Part shown: one piece after another, positions 7,673 through 16,707 of the stretch
Layout of the letters: each line of letters starts with the position of its first letter
How positions within the stretch are numbered: position 1 is the first letter of the stretch
Origin: CBFFRJ01 sp963530515
Lineage (GTDB): Bacteria; Pseudomonadota; Gammaproteobacteria; Enterobacterales; Enterobacteriaceae
NCBI GenBank assembly: GCA_963530515.1
Contig: CAUSEC010000006.1
Span: 1-64,000 of the forward strand
Length of the DNA: 64,000 nucleotides
Direction: 5' to 3'
The notes under the pieces: model-generated
Database searches by the model: none
Seen by the model: only the letters and a program-made list of their open reading frames with translations
What the model was told of the DNA's origin: nothing
Position numbers and translations under genes: made by a program

Positions 7673-9613
7673 ATGAGCACACGTAAGAAACTGACCGCCA
7701 GGACGCTGATGCTGGCGTCGATATTTGTCACCATCACGGCCGGGTTCCTGGTCACCATCGGTCTGCTGCTCTGGCAGTCCATGCATCAACAACAAGCCGT
7801 CGCGCAAAAACATCTGCAACAAATTGCCCACACTGAATCGCTGCGCGTGCAGCAGCAGCTCGACACGGCGCTGACCGCCTCGCGTGATTTGGGCATCAGT
7901 GCCTGGTCTTTGCATCAGGCGGGCATGACGGACAGGCGCGGTCTCGACCAGCTACTCACCGATTTTCTGCGCCAGCATAATGACTTCCTGTCGATGTCTT
8001 TGACCTTCGAGGCTAACGCTTTTGACGGCAAAGACAGCGAATTTGCGGGCAAGCCGGAGCAGGACCCGGCGGGGCGTTACGCCCGCTATGTCGATCGCGA
8101 CAACGGCGGTAACCCGGCGCTGCACAACCTGGTGGATTATGAAACGCCGGGCAGCGGGGACTACTACGTGCTGCCGCGCCAGCGCCAGAAAGACGTCATC
8201 ATCGAGCCGTACATCTACCCCTACAACGGCGTGGACGTCATGCTCACCTCCATTGCGGCCCCCATTATCCGCGACGGAAAATTCCAGGGATCGGTCACAT
8301 CAGACTTCTCGCTGGACACCCTGCAAAAGATGATTGGTGCGATCAAGCCCTGGGAAGGCTCAGGCTACGCGCTGCTGCTCTCGGCGGATAACAAAGTGAT
8401 TTCCAGCCCGGACAAAGCCATGACCGGCAAACCCTGGACCGGAACGGTCGGCGGTGAGTCGGTGGCCCGCATTGATGATGCGATTTTGCAGGAGCCCGCC
8501 TTTGTGACCTGGCAATCCATTGACGTTGGCAACAGCCAGACGCCTTGGAAACTGGCCATTGTGACCCCGGTCAGCGTGGTGATGGCAGAGGCCTGGAATT
8601 ACCTGCGCAACGCCATCATCCTGATGATTCTGAGCATTATTATCGTGAGCGTGGTGGTGGCGCTGGTCTTTACCCGTAAAGTCGCGCGCCCGGTGGGCGG
8701 GGAGCCGTCCGAAGCTTCCGAAATTGCTTTGTCCGTGGCGCAAGGGGATTTAAGCAACCCGATTCCGGTCCGTGCGGGAGATAACAGCAGCATCTTCTAT
8801 GCGCTCAACACCATGCAAGCGCAGCTGCAACGCATTGTGGGCAGCATCAGCGATGCCAGCCATTCGGTACGGGCGGGCAGCAGTGAGATAGCGGCGGGTA
8901 ACCTCGACCTGGCATCACGTACCGAAGAGCAGGCAGCGGCGATTGTGGAGACGGCGGCGAGCATGGAGCAGATTTCTGTGACCGTGAAAAACAACGCCGA
9001 AAACGTCCATAAAGCCACGCGTCTGACCGAGAAAGCCGCGCAAATTGCCGGGCAGGGCGAGTCGCTGGTGGGCGAAGTGGTGAATATCATCGGCAAGATT
9101 GATGAGAGCGCCAGCAAGATTGGTGACATCAACAGCATCATTGACGGCATCGCTTTCCAGACCAACATTCTGGCGCTGAACGCGGCGGTGGAAGCGGCCC
9201 GCGCCGGTGAACAGGGCAGAGGCTTTGCGGTGGTGGCAGGGGAAGTGCGTAACCTGGCCCAACGCAGCTCAAACGCGGCGAAAGAGATTTCGACCCTGAT
9301 TGAGGAGTCCTCCGGGCGCGTCAGCAAAGGGGTGGAATTGGTGAATGAAACCGGGGCCATGATGAAGCAGATCATCGAGTCGGTCATGAGTGTGCATCTG
9401 GTGATTGGCGAGATAGTACAGGCGCTGGACGAGCAGACCAAAGGTGTCGGTCAGGTGACGGTGGCGGTGAATCAGATGGACAGCGCCACCCAGCAGAATG
9501 CCTCGCTGGTGCAGCAAATTTCGGCGGCGGCCATGTCACTGGAAGAGCAGGCGAAGAACCTGGAAGAGACGCTGGCGTTTTTTGCAAAAGGGCAGGTTAA
9601 TTATCTGAGTTGA
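7673..9613 (+). CDS. Methyl-accepting chemotaxis protein
   Basis: The 646-residue chemoreceptor has a first membrane helix (about 15-37), a large periplasmic double-Cache-like ligand domain (about 40-315), a second helix (about 320-342), a HAMP region and a cytoplasmic MCP signalling domain. The hairpin tip matches the family (IDGIAFQTNILALNAAVEAA, then GRGFAVVAGEVRNLAQRS). It signals to CheA/CheW. The C-terminus (FAKGQVNYLS) lacks the NWETF-like pentapeptide that tethers CheR/CheB, so it should be a low-abundance type receptor. ATG 7673 follows GGGGAAAG; the frame is open back to 7592 without a comparable ribosome binding site. Confidence 0.9.
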   Translation: MSTRKKLTARTLMLASIFVTITAGFLVTIGLLLWQSMHQQQAVAQKHLQQIAHTESLRVQQQLDTALTASRDLGISAWSLHQAGMTDRRGLDQLLTDFLRQHNDFLSMSLTFEANAFDGKDSEFAGKPEQDPAGRYARYVDRDNGGNPALHNLVDYETPGSGDYYVLPRQRQKDVIIEPYIYPYNGVDVMLTSIAAPIIRDGKFQGSVTSDFSLDTLQKMIGAIKPWEGSGYALLLSADNKVISSPDKAMTGKPWTGTVGGESVARIDDAILQEPAFVTWQSIDVGNSQTPWKLAIVTPVSVVMAEAWNYLRNAIILMILSIIIVSVVVALVFTRKVARPVGGEPSEASEIALSVAQGDLSNPIPVRAGDNSSIFYALNTMQAQLQRIVGSISDASHSVRAGSSEIAAGNLDLASRTEEQAAAIVETAASMEQISVTVKNNAENVHKATRLTEKAAQIAGQGESLVGEVVNIIGKIDESASKIGDINSIIDGIAFQTNILALNAAVEAARAGEQGRGFAVVAGEVRNLAQRSSNAAKEISTLIEESSGRVSKGVELVNETGAMMKQIIESVMSVHLVIGEIVQALDEQTKGVGQVTVAVNQMDSATQQNASLVQQISAAAMSLEEQAKNLEETLAFFAKGQVNYLS

Positions 9614-9621
9614 TTGCTTTT

Positions 9622-9704
9622 CCCCTCACCCTAACCCTCTCCCCAAAGGGGCGAGGGAATGGTTTGCTCCCTCTCCCTGAGGGAGAGGGCCGGGGTGAGG
9701 GTCA
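9622..9704. repeat. Paired GC-rich palindromic repeats (REP-like)
   Basis: Two inverted CCCTCTCCC/GGGAGAGGG units sit head to head, bounded by CCCTCACCC and GGGTGAGGG. The whole 83 bp can fold into one long hairpin. The same family recurs near 23015, 44584, 44650, 50452 and 52001. It lies just after the chemoreceptor gene and may stabilise or end its transcript. Confidence 0.8.
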
Positions 9705-9844
9705 GCAATACTTATTAATTTGCCATAAATATCCTGGGCAATTCTCCAGACTCTTATTACCCACCTGACTCCCCGCCTTAAAATCCTTATACTGCCAAAA
9801 AACAAAAAAGTGATTCAATTTTGATAGAACAGGCAGGGTAAAGG

Positions 9845-10819
9845 ATGGAAACCGCGAATTTCCTGGGGCAGCTTACGCAGCAGATGATATTGTCTGCCCC
9901 GTTATTTTCACTTATTGCGTTAGGTTATTGTCTCGGGCGTTTCGCCGGTTGGCCGGAATCGGCCAGCGGGGTGTTTAACCGCTTTTGTTTTTCGGTTGCC
10001 TTACCGTGCATGCTATTTAAGGTCATGAGTAAATTTTACCAAAGCCCGCCGGTAGATATGCGTTTGCTGATTGCCTATTTCGGCAGTTGCTTACTGATTT
10101 ATATTGTCGGGCGCATTGTCGCAAAAAGCGTATTTGGTCTGGATGCTATTTCAGCTTCCGTATTTGGCCTCGGCGGTATCTTCTCCAATAACGTCATGCT
10201 CGGGATACCGGTGGCGGTGATTCTGCTTGGGCAGGGGAGCCTTGCCTCGGTGGCGCTGGTGCTGGTGTTTAACAGCCTGATTTTGTGGACGCTGGTGACC
10301 GTCTCGGTGGAGTGGGCGCAGAGCGGCAGTTTCTCCTGGAAAGGCATTGGCAAAACGCTGGTCAACGTGCTGCGCAATCCGCTGATTATCGGTATTTTTT
10401 CCGGCTTCGCCTGGAGTATGACTCATCACCCGCTGCCGCAGTTTATTGATGGCCCCATCAGCATGCTCGGGCAAATCGCCGCGCCGCTCACCCTCGTGAC
10501 GCTGGGCATGAGCCTTTCGCACTACAACATCAGCCAGGGGCTGCGGGAAAGCGCCGCCATTTGCCTGATCAAACTGGTGCTGATGCCGGGGCTGATTTGG
10601 GCGTTCGCTTACGCGCTGCATCTGCCGCAGCAGGAGAGCCAGGTGGTGGTGCTACTGGGCTCAATGGCGGTGGGGATTAACGTCTACCTGATGGCGCAGA
10701 AATTCAAAGTCCTGCAAGGGGCGACGGCAACCAGCATGCTGATTTCAACCATTCTCTCCACCCTGACGACGCCGATGCTAATGATCCTGATGAGCCGGTT
10801 TTACCCGGCCTGGCCGTAA
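9845..10819 (+). CDS. AEC-family (auxin efflux carrier type) transporter
   Basis: This 324-residue inner-membrane protein has about ten hydrophobic segments in the two five-helix halves of the AEC/BART fold. Family-like elements include the half-repeat segments NNVMLGIPVAVILLG and APLTLVTLGMSL. Bacterial members (MdcF/MleP/YfdV-like) move malonate, malate or similar anions. Nothing nearby identifies the substrate. The start ATG follows AGGGTAAAGG. The gene is isolated, with REP-like repeats upstream and a convergent SDR gene downstream. Confidence 0.85.
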   Translation: METANFLGQLTQQMILSAPLFSLIALGYCLGRFAGWPESASGVFNRFCFSVALPCMLFKVMSKFYQSPPVDMRLLIAYFGSCLLIYIVGRIVAKSVFGLDAISASVFGLGGIFSNNVMLGIPVAVILLGQGSLASVALVLVFNSLILWTLVTVSVEWAQSGSFSWKGIGKTLVNVLRNPLIIGIFSGFAWSMTHHPLPQFIDGPISMLGQIAAPLTLVTLGMSLSHYNISQGLRESAAICLIKLVLMPGLIWAFAYALHLPQQESQVVVLLGSMAVGINVYLMAQKFKVLQGATATSMLISTILSTLTTPMLMILMSRFYPAWP

Positions 10820-10862
10820 GCGTTGCCCCGGCAGGGCATCGGCGTGCCCTGCATAATGCGTA

Positions 10863-11657
10863 TTACAGGATGTCGTCGACCACGCCGCCGTCCACGCGCA
10901 GTGCGGCACCCGAGGTCGCTGAGGCCTGAGTCGAACAGACGTAAACCACCATGTTGGCCACTTCTTCCACCGTTGCCGCCCGCTGAATCACCGAGCTCGG
11001 GCGGTGCGTCATCACAAACTCTTTCGCCAGCGTTTCCAAGGATTTACCGGTGCGTTTGACCTCATCTTCCATCATGGTGGCAAAGCCATCGGAAATCGTC
11101 GGGCCTGGCAGCACGCTGTTTACCGTGACGCCGCTGCCGGCGACGAATTTTGCCAGCCCACGGGCAAGCGAGAGCTGTGCCGTTTTGGTCACGCCGTAAT
11201 GAATCATATCGGCAGGAATATTGCGTGCCGACTCGGAGGAGATAAACACCACGCGTCCCCAGCCTTTTTTCACCATCGCAGGCAGCAGCGCACGCGACAG
11301 GCGCACGCCCGACATCACGTTGGTTTGCCAGTAGTTTTCCCAGGTGGCATCGTCGGTTTCATAAAAATCCTGCGGGCCGTAAATCCCGGCGTTATTCACC
11401 AGAATATCGGCGTCGGTGGCCGCACTGAGCAGCGCTTCCACACCTTCGGCGGTGCTTAAGTCTGCAATGGCGGTGCGCAGTTTCGCGCCCGGCACGCGTT
11501 CATTCAGTGCTTTTAGCGCTTTGCTGACCGATGCATCGCTGCGCCCGTTGAGGATCACTTCAGCTCCGCTTTCGGCCAACCCCGCTGCAATCGCAAAGCC
11601 AATACCGCCCGTGGAGGCGGTCACCAGCGCCACTTTCCCACTCAGATCAATATTCAT
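10863..11657 (-). CDS. Classical SDR-family oxidoreductase
   Basis: The 264-residue enzyme shows the classical short-chain dehydrogenase marks: cofactor loop TASTGGIG (residues 13-20), NNAG (88-91), and the catalytic Ser...Tyr-x-x-x-Lys set (ISSES; HYGVTK). The C-terminus has the usual SGAALRVDGG strand. It is an NAD(P)-dependent alcohol/ketone oxidoreductase of unknown substrate. It is divergent from a GldA/HcxA-like dehydrogenase 226 bp away, so two oxidoreductases share one control region. Confidence 0.85.
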   Translation of the reverse strand: MNIDLSGKVALVTASTGGIGFAIAAGLAESGAEVILNGRSDASVSKALKALNERVPGAKLRTAIADLSTAEGVEALLSAATDADILVNNAGIYGPQDFYETDDATWENYWQTNVMSGVRLSRALLPAMVKKGWGRVVFISSESARNIPADMIHYGVTKTAQLSLARGLAKFVAGSGVTVNSVLPGPTISDGFATMMEDEVKRTGKSLETLAKEFVMTHRPSSVIQRAATVEEVANMVVYVCSTQASATSGAALRVDGGVVDDIL

Positions 11658-11862
11658 TTTTGCTCCTGTTTAATGGAAGGAATGATTAATCCTGGCAGCA
11701 AATGTGTGAGTTAGACAGCAGCAAAGCGCCAGCCAATGCTTTAGCGCAACTTTTGATAAATACCCGCCAGCAACGGTTAGCAAATAAATCGCTAACCATA
11801 TAAAAATCGAAGAAATAGAGAATATTGTTTTTAGATTTTAATTTTGTAGCATGGTGGGATAA

Positions 11863-11878
11863 CGCGAAATAATTCGCG
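11863..11878. promoter_or_regulatory. Short palindrome upstream of the GldA/HcxA-like gene
   Basis: CGCGAA and TTCGCG form 6-bp arms around ATAA, ending 6 bp before the ATG at 11884. It could be an operator or a translation-control hairpin. No regulator gene is adjacent. The rest of the 226-bp divergent region is AT-rich with no other clear signal. Confidence 0.35.
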
Positions 11879-11883
11879 CACAC

Positions 11884-13002
11884 ATGGACATGCCAATGCT
11901 TGCGATAAAAACTCCGCAGACCTGGTTTCACCAGTCTGGTATTCGTCATGACGCAGGGAAATATATTGCGCCGCTTACTCAACATATTTTGATTATTACC
12001 AGCGTGAAGGCGTGGGCGCAGGTTAACCCGGCGCTGGAGGACAGCCTGCGCGCCAGCGGCATTCGCTGGCAGACGGAAATCATGACCGGCTACTGTACCG
12101 AAGAGGGCGTGGCCCGCTATGTGCAGCGGGCGAAAAAGCTTGGTATCACCTTTATCGTGGGGGTTGGCGGCGGCAAGGTGCTGGACACCGCCAAAGCGGT
12201 CGCAGACTTAATTGAAGGCGGCGAGTCGGTGACGATTCCTACCATTGCGGCCACCTGTGCGGCCTGGTCGCCGCTGGCGGTGTTTTACACCGATGACGGC
12301 GTGCAAATCAGTAGCCAGGCATTGCGCACCCTGCCGCGTCTGGTGCTGGTGGACAGCGAAATCATTGCCCGCAGCGACGTGCGTTATTTAAAAGCCGGTA
12401 TCGTCGATGCGCTGGCGAAATGGTACGAGTTTCGCCCCTATTTGCAGAAAAACCCCGATAACCTCGGTCTGCAGTTAAAAGTGCAGAATGCGCGGCTGGC
12501 GGTCGACATTTTTGCCAGGCACGGCGAACAGGCCATTCGCGATAACCAGGCGCAGGTGGTAACGGACGCGCTGGTCAATGTGATTGATGCCTGTATCGCG
12601 GTGGCGGGCATGGCCAACAGCGTGCGGGGCGAAATACCCACGCCCGGTGTCGCTCACGCCATTCACAATCGCCTGACCCAGGAACCGGCGCTGCGCCACT
12701 GGCTGCACGGCGAGCGCGTGGGCTTCAGCCTGCTGGTGCAGTCGATTCTGGAAAATGAAAACAGCCAGCCTGATCCGGTGCTGCTGGCGCTGCTGCGTCA
12801 GTATGAAATGCCGCTCACCCTGGCGCCGCTTAAAGAGATCCGTCTGGCGGTGATTCAGGCGGTGGCGCGCAGCGTGCCCTTCCCGCGTGAGGCGGTGGAA
12901 TACCTGCCGTTTTCCCTTGAGCCTTCCCGCATTGAACAAGCATTACGCCTTACAGAACAATACGTTTCAGGCCGTGCGTATGCCCGTGAGCTGGCGGGGT
13001 AA
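11884..13002 (+). CDS. Iron-containing alcohol dehydrogenase family protein (GldA/HcxA-like)
   Basis: The 372-residue protein has the dinucleotide-binding motif GVGGGKVLDTAKAVAD (about residues 98-113) and the PTIAATCAAWSP segment. This segment and LAKWYE match E. coli HcxA (YbdH), a 2-oxoacid reductase of the GldA branch, better than GldA itself. Metal ligands are expected at Asp and two His residues (VAHAIHN and a C-terminal His). It probably reduces a 2-oxo or hydroxy-ketone substrate with NAD(P)H. Its last 53 bp overlap the convergent nikR. No strong Shine-Dalgarno is seen; ATGs at 11884, 11890 and 11896 are all possible. Confidence 0.75.
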   Translation: MDMPMLAIKTPQTWFHQSGIRHDAGKYIAPLTQHILIITSVKAWAQVNPALEDSLRASGIRWQTEIMTGYCTEEGVARYVQRAKKLGITFIVGVGGGKVLDTAKAVADLIEGGESVTIPTIAATCAAWSPLAVFYTDDGVQISSQALRTLPRLVLVDSEIIARSDVRYLKAGIVDALAKWYEFRPYLQKNPDNLGLQLKVQNARLAVDIFARHGEQAIRDNQAQVVTDALVNVIDACIAVAGMANSVRGEIPTPGVAHAIHNRLTQEPALRHWLHGERVGFSLLVQSILENENSQPDPVLLALLRQYEMPLTLAPLKEIRLAVIQAVARSVPFPREAVEYLPFSLEPSRIEQALRLTEQYVSGRAYARELAG

Positions 13003-13396
13003 CATCGGCAATTCGCTGTAAATGGCCGTGGCGCACGCCGCGCTGGGCGATGACATCATCAGCAAAATGCTGAACGTCGCCCATATTGCCCTTCAGCACC
13101 GCAATTTCCAGGCAGTCGTCATGGTTGATGTGCACATGCAGCGTGGCAACGGAGAGATCGTGGTGGTGATGCTGGGTCGCCACGATGCGGCTGGCCAGGT
13201 CACGCTTCTCGTGTTCATACACATACGAAAGCACCGCGTAGCCGTGGGTCTGTGGCTTGACGGTGGCCTCTTCGGTCAGGGCATCGCGCAGAATATCCCG
13301 TATGGCTTCCGAGCGATTGTTGTAACCCCGGCGCTGGCTTAAGTTGTCGAGGGTGGCGAGCAGGTCATCGTCGAGCGTAATGGTTACACGTTGCAT
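12950..13396 (-). CDS. nikR: Nickel-responsive repressor NikR
   Basis: The 148-residue protein has a ribbon-helix-helix DNA-binding domain (residues 1-45, MQRVTITLDDDLLATLDNLS) and a C-terminal ACT-like nickel domain. The ligands keep E. coli numbering: His76, His87, His89 and Cys95 (HVHINHDDC). It represses nikABCDE when nickel is ample. The C-terminus after GVRHGHLQ differs from the 133-residue E. coli protein: about 20 new residues including HGHTHG replace the usual short tail. That tail is read from DNA antisense to the end of the convergent dehydrogenase gene. The start overlaps the end of nikE by 13 bp, so the two are co-translated. Confidence 0.95.
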   Translation of the reverse strand: MQRVTITLDDDLLATLDNLSQRRGYNNRSEAIRDILRDALTEEATVKPQTHGYAVLSYVYEHEKRDLASRIVATQHHHHDLSVATLHVHINHDDCLEIAVLKGNMGDVQHFADDVIAQRGVRHGHLQRIADVTPPAHGHTHGLKRIVL

Positions 13397-14172
13397 GGGG
13401 TCGTCCTTTCATGTCGTGGGCGGGGCAATGCGGGCAGCACGGCCTGTTGCAGCGCCTGCCCGGCCGCAGAGCTAAATCGTAACGGGTGGGTGACGGCAAC
13501 GTCTTCAATAATGTGCCCGTCCTCCATCACCACCACGCGCTGGCAAAAGCGCTCCACCAGGCGCAAATCGTGGGTGATAAACAAACAAGCGATGCCCGAC
13601 TGTTGCTGGAGCTTTTTCAGCAGGCGAATCACCCCGGCCTGTAATACCAGGTCAAGGCTGGACACGGCTTCATCCAGAATCAGCAGCGTCGGGCGGGTTG
13701 CCAGCGCGCGGGCCAGGCATACGCGCTGAAGCTGGCCGCCGCTGAGCTGCGGCGGGCGGCGGTCAAGCAGCGACAGATCCAGCTCCACGTCCGTCATCAG
13801 CGCGGCAATACGCACCTGCTGCTCGCTTTTCGACAGGTTGAGCAGGTGGCGCAGCGGCTCGGCGAGAATATCCCGCACCGTTTTGCGCGGGTTAGCGGCG
13901 CTGATGGCGTCCTGAAACACCAGCTGGATGTCCCGGCGGAACGCTTTTTTCAACGCACCTGGCATGTTTTTCAGCGGCGTGCCCTGCCAGAGTACCTCGC
14001 CGTCGACGGGGGACTCCAGCCCAACCAGCAGCCGCGCAAGGGTGCTTTTGCCGCAGCCGCTGCGCCCCAGCAGCGCCAGGCTCTCCCCGCTGTTGATGGC
14101 AAGCGAGATGTTTTCCAGCACGGCGTGGTGGTGATAGCGGTGCGACACGCCAGAAACCCTGAGTAAATTCAT
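13384..14172 (-). CDS. nikE: Nickel ABC transporter ATPase NikE
   Basis: The 262-residue ATPase of the nickel importer has Walker A (LLGRSGCGKSTLARLL), signature LSGGQLQRV, Walker B (LLILDEAVSSLD) and the switch His (FITHD). With NikD it forms the nucleotide-binding pair that powers NikB/NikC. In Walker B the residue after Asp-Glu is Ala rather than Pro, as in known NikE proteins. It overlaps nikD by 4 bp and nikR by 13 bp, the usual end of the nik operon. Confidence 0.95.
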   Translation of the reverse strand: MNLLRVSGVSHRYHHHAVLENISLAINSGESLALLGRSGCGKSTLARLLVGLESPVDGEVLWQGTPLKNMPGALKKAFRRDIQLVFQDAISAANPRKTVRDILAEPLRHLLNLSKSEQQVRIAALMTDVELDLSLLDRRPPQLSGGQLQRVCLARALATRPTLLILDEAVSSLDLVLQAGVIRLLKKLQQQSGIACLFITHDLRLVERFCQRVVVMEDGHIIEDVAVTHPLRFSSAAGQALQQAVLPALPRPRHERTTPCNV

Positions 14173-14933
14173 TGGCTAAGCTCCATCCCGTACAGCGCGA
14201 GGTGTGCTGAAATGAGCTGCCGGGTGACCGGATGCTGCGGTGCGGCGAAAAGTGCCTCTACGTTGCCCTGTTCGACAATCTGCCCGTTGTCCATGACTGC
14301 CACGTCGTCAGCGAGACGGGCAACAACGCCCATATCATGGGTGACCAGCAGCATGCCAGGCTGACGTTCAACCATGATGTTCTCCAGCAAATCAAGAATG
14401 CGCGCCTGGGCCACGGCATCAAGATCGGTGGTCGGTTCATCCGCCACAATAAACGCCGCATCGCTGAGTACTGCCAGCGCAATCATTACCCGCTGCAGCA
14501 TGCCGCCGCTCATCTCAAAGGGGTAAAGCCCCAATACGCGTTGCGGGGAGCCCAGCCCGATGGCGGTCAGCGCGGCCACGAGCGTGGCGTCATCCGCCGG
14601 TTTGCCCAGCGCCAGACAGGTTTCGCGCATATGGGCTGCCATGGTGTGCAGCGGGTTAAAAGCACTGCGCGGGTTTTGCATAATGGTCGCTACCTTCAGG
14701 CCGCGCAGCGCCTGCGGGGAGATGGGCTGGCCGTCTGCCCTGAGCTGGCCGCTCGTCTGGTGAACGCCTGCGGGCAGGACGCCGAGTGCGGCGGCACAGG
14801 TCAGGGATTTTCCGCTGCCGCTGCCGCCAACCAGCGCCAGCACGCGGCCCCGGTTGAGGGTCAGCGAGACGTTATCCGTCAGACGCGTACCCGCTTCGAG
14901 GGTGATATTGAGCAGTTCGAGTTGAGACGGCAT
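14169..14933 (-). CDS. nikD: Nickel ABC transporter ATPase NikD
   Basis: The 254-residue ATPase equals the E. coli NikD length. It shows Walker A (LVGGSGSGKSLTCAAALG), signature MSGGMLQRVMIA, Walker B (FIVADEPTTDLD) and LVTHD. It works with NikE below the NikBC channel. ATG 14933 is chosen because MPSQLELLNI matches the family N-terminus and the ATG overlaps the nikC stop by one base (TGATG). The frame upstream of it is only the shadow of nikC. Confidence 0.95.
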   Translation of the reverse strand: MPSQLELLNITLEAGTRLTDNVSLTLNRGRVLALVGGSGSGKSLTCAAALGVLPAGVHQTSGQLRADGQPISPQALRGLKVATIMQNPRSAFNPLHTMAAHMRETCLALGKPADDATLVAALTAIGLGSPQRVLGLYPFEMSGGMLQRVMIALAVLSDAAFIVADEPTTDLDAVAQARILDLLENIMVERQPGMLLVTHDMGVVARLADDVAVMDNGQIVEQGNVEALFAAPQHPVTRQLISAHLALYGMELSQ

Positions 14934-15766
14934 CAGTGGGCATGCTCCGTTTCCATATGCGGGTCGAGGTAGTCGCGCAACGCGTCGCCCACCATGTTGA
15001 AGGCCATCACGCTGATAAACAGCGCCAGCCCCGGCCACACCATTTGCAGCGGCTGCGTCCAGATATACTGGCGGGCGTCGTTAATCATCACGCCCCATTC
15101 CGCCGTAGGGGCGGTGACCCCAAGGCCGAGGAACGACATCCCCGCCACGTGCAGCATCATATGGCCGATATCCAGGGTTGCCAGCACCAGCAGCGACGGG
15201 ATAACGGCCCCTGCCAGATGGTCAATAAACACCCGCGCATAGCTGGCCCCACTCAGGCGCGCGGCGAGAATGTACTCCCGGCTGCGCAGTGAAATCACCA
15301 GGCTTCGCACCATGCGGGCGTACCACGCCCAGTGGGAGAGGGCGATGGCGAGGATAACGTTGGTGAGCCCGGTGCCGAGCACGCCAACCATAAAGAACGA
15401 AAGGATCGAGGTCGGGAAGGTCATAAACACATCCGCCACGCGCATGATGACCTGATCCACGCGCCCGCCGAGCAGCCCGGCGCAGCCGCCAAGAGTGAGC
15501 CCTAAACAGAGCACCAGCAGCAGGCAAATCATCACCGAACCGAGCGACACGCGGGTCGCCGCCAGCAGGCGGGAAAAGATGTCGCGACCGAGATGGTCGG
15601 TGCCGAGCCAGTGCTCGCCGCCCGGCGGCAGCAGACGGGCGGGCAGGTTAATGGCCTGCGGGTCGAACGGCAGCCACCACTGGCAGGTCAGGGCAATCAC
15701 CAGCAGCAACGCCAGGATCAGCAGCGCCATGCGCACCGACGGGCGGGCGTGATGAAAGAAGCTCAT
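14933..15766 (-). CDS. nikC: Nickel ABC transporter permease NikC
   Basis: This 277-residue inner-membrane permease has about six helices and the binding-protein-dependent transport signature (EAA-like loop around SREYILAARLSGASYARVFIDH). It belongs to the DppC/OppC type. With NikB it forms the nickel channel. The length equals E. coli NikC when translation starts at MSFFHHARPS (15766), which overlaps the nikB end by 4 bp (ATGA). The C-terminus TEHAH is as in E. coli. Confidence 0.95.
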   Translation of the reverse strand: MSFFHHARPSVRMALLILALLLVIALTCQWWLPFDPQAINLPARLLPPGGEHWLGTDHLGRDIFSRLLAATRVSLGSVMICLLLVLCLGLTLGGCAGLLGGRVDQVIMRVADVFMTFPTSILSFFMVGVLGTGLTNVILAIALSHWAWYARMVRSLVISLRSREYILAARLSGASYARVFIDHLAGAVIPSLLVLATLDIGHMMLHVAGMSFLGLGVTAPTAEWGVMINDARQYIWTQPLQMVWPGLALFISVMAFNMVGDALRDYLDPHMETEHAH

Positions 15767-16707
15767 GCGTGTGCTCCTTCGTGGTGGCGCAGGCGTGGGT
15801 CCAGCGCGACGTTCAGCACGTCCACCAGCAGGTTGCACAGGGCAAAGGCGATCACCATCACCAGGGTGAAGCACTGAATCACCGGGTAGTCGCGGTTAAA
15901 GATGGCTGACACGGCGTAGCGCCCGATGCCCGGCCAGGCAAAAATGCTTTCGATGATCATCGTGCCGCCAATCAGCTCACCCACGTGCATGCCCAGCGCA
16001 GTCACCACCGGCAGGGCGGCATTGCGAATAATGTGCTGGCGTTCGGTTTGCTTATCGCTCAGCCCGCGCAGCCGCGCCCAGGTCACGTGGCGCTGCCCGG
16101 CGGCTTCCAGCATGCTGGCGCGCAGCAAACGGGCGTTGATCGCCAGCGACATAAAAGCAATCGACACGGCGGGCAGGATGATGTGCTGCCAGCCGCCGTA
16201 TCCCATTGCCGGGAGCCACTGTAGCCAGACCGAGAAACACATTACCAACAGGAAGGCGAGCCAGAAGTTGGGCATCGAGACGCCAAAAAAGGCAATCAGG
16301 CGCACCACATAATCCGGTAGGCGGTTGCGATGCCGTGCCGCCCAGATGCCGAGCGGTACCGAGGTCAGCAGGATCAGCACCAGCGCCACGCCCGCAAGCT
16401 GTAATGTGGCAGGCAAAAAGTGCAGCACATCGTCCAGCACCGGGCGCTGGGTGGCGTAAGAGATACCGAAATCCAGATGCAGCGCCTGCCAGAGCCAGTG
16501 TAGGTATTGCGCGGGCAGCGGCTTGTCCAGGCCGAGCATCAGGCGCGTGGAGGCAACCATCTCCTCAGTGGGCGGCAGGTTCGACAGGCGCAGGTAATCC
16601 ATGGCCGGATCGCCGGTGCCCAGGCGCAGCAGCAGGAAAATCACCACGGACGCGCCGAGGATCATCGGGATCAACAACAGCAGGCGGCGAAGCACATAGC
16701 GCAGCAT
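15763..16707 (-). CDS. nikB: Nickel ABC transporter permease NikB
   Basis: This 314-residue inner-membrane permease of the DppB/OppB type has the same length as E. coli NikB. It begins with the typical LRYVLRRLLLLIPMILGASV helix and carries the EAA-like cytoplasmic loop in its second half. It pairs with NikC and receives nickel from NikA. Its ATG shares a base with the nikA stop and its end overlaps nikC, consistent with one translationally coupled operon. Confidence 0.95.
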   Translation of the reverse strand: MLRYVLRRLLLLIPMILGASVVIFLLLRLGTGDPAMDYLRLSNLPPTEEMVASTRLMLGLDKPLPAQYLHWLWQALHLDFGISYATQRPVLDDVLHFLPATLQLAGVALVLILLTSVPLGIWAARHRNRLPDYVVRLIAFFGVSMPNFWLAFLLVMCFSVWLQWLPAMGYGGWQHIILPAVSIAFMSLAINARLLRASMLEAAGQRHVTWARLRGLSDKQTERQHIIRNAALPVVTALGMHVGELIGGTMIIESIFAWPGIGRYAVSAIFNRDYPVIQCFTLVMVIAFALCNLLVDVLNVALDPRLRHHEGAHA

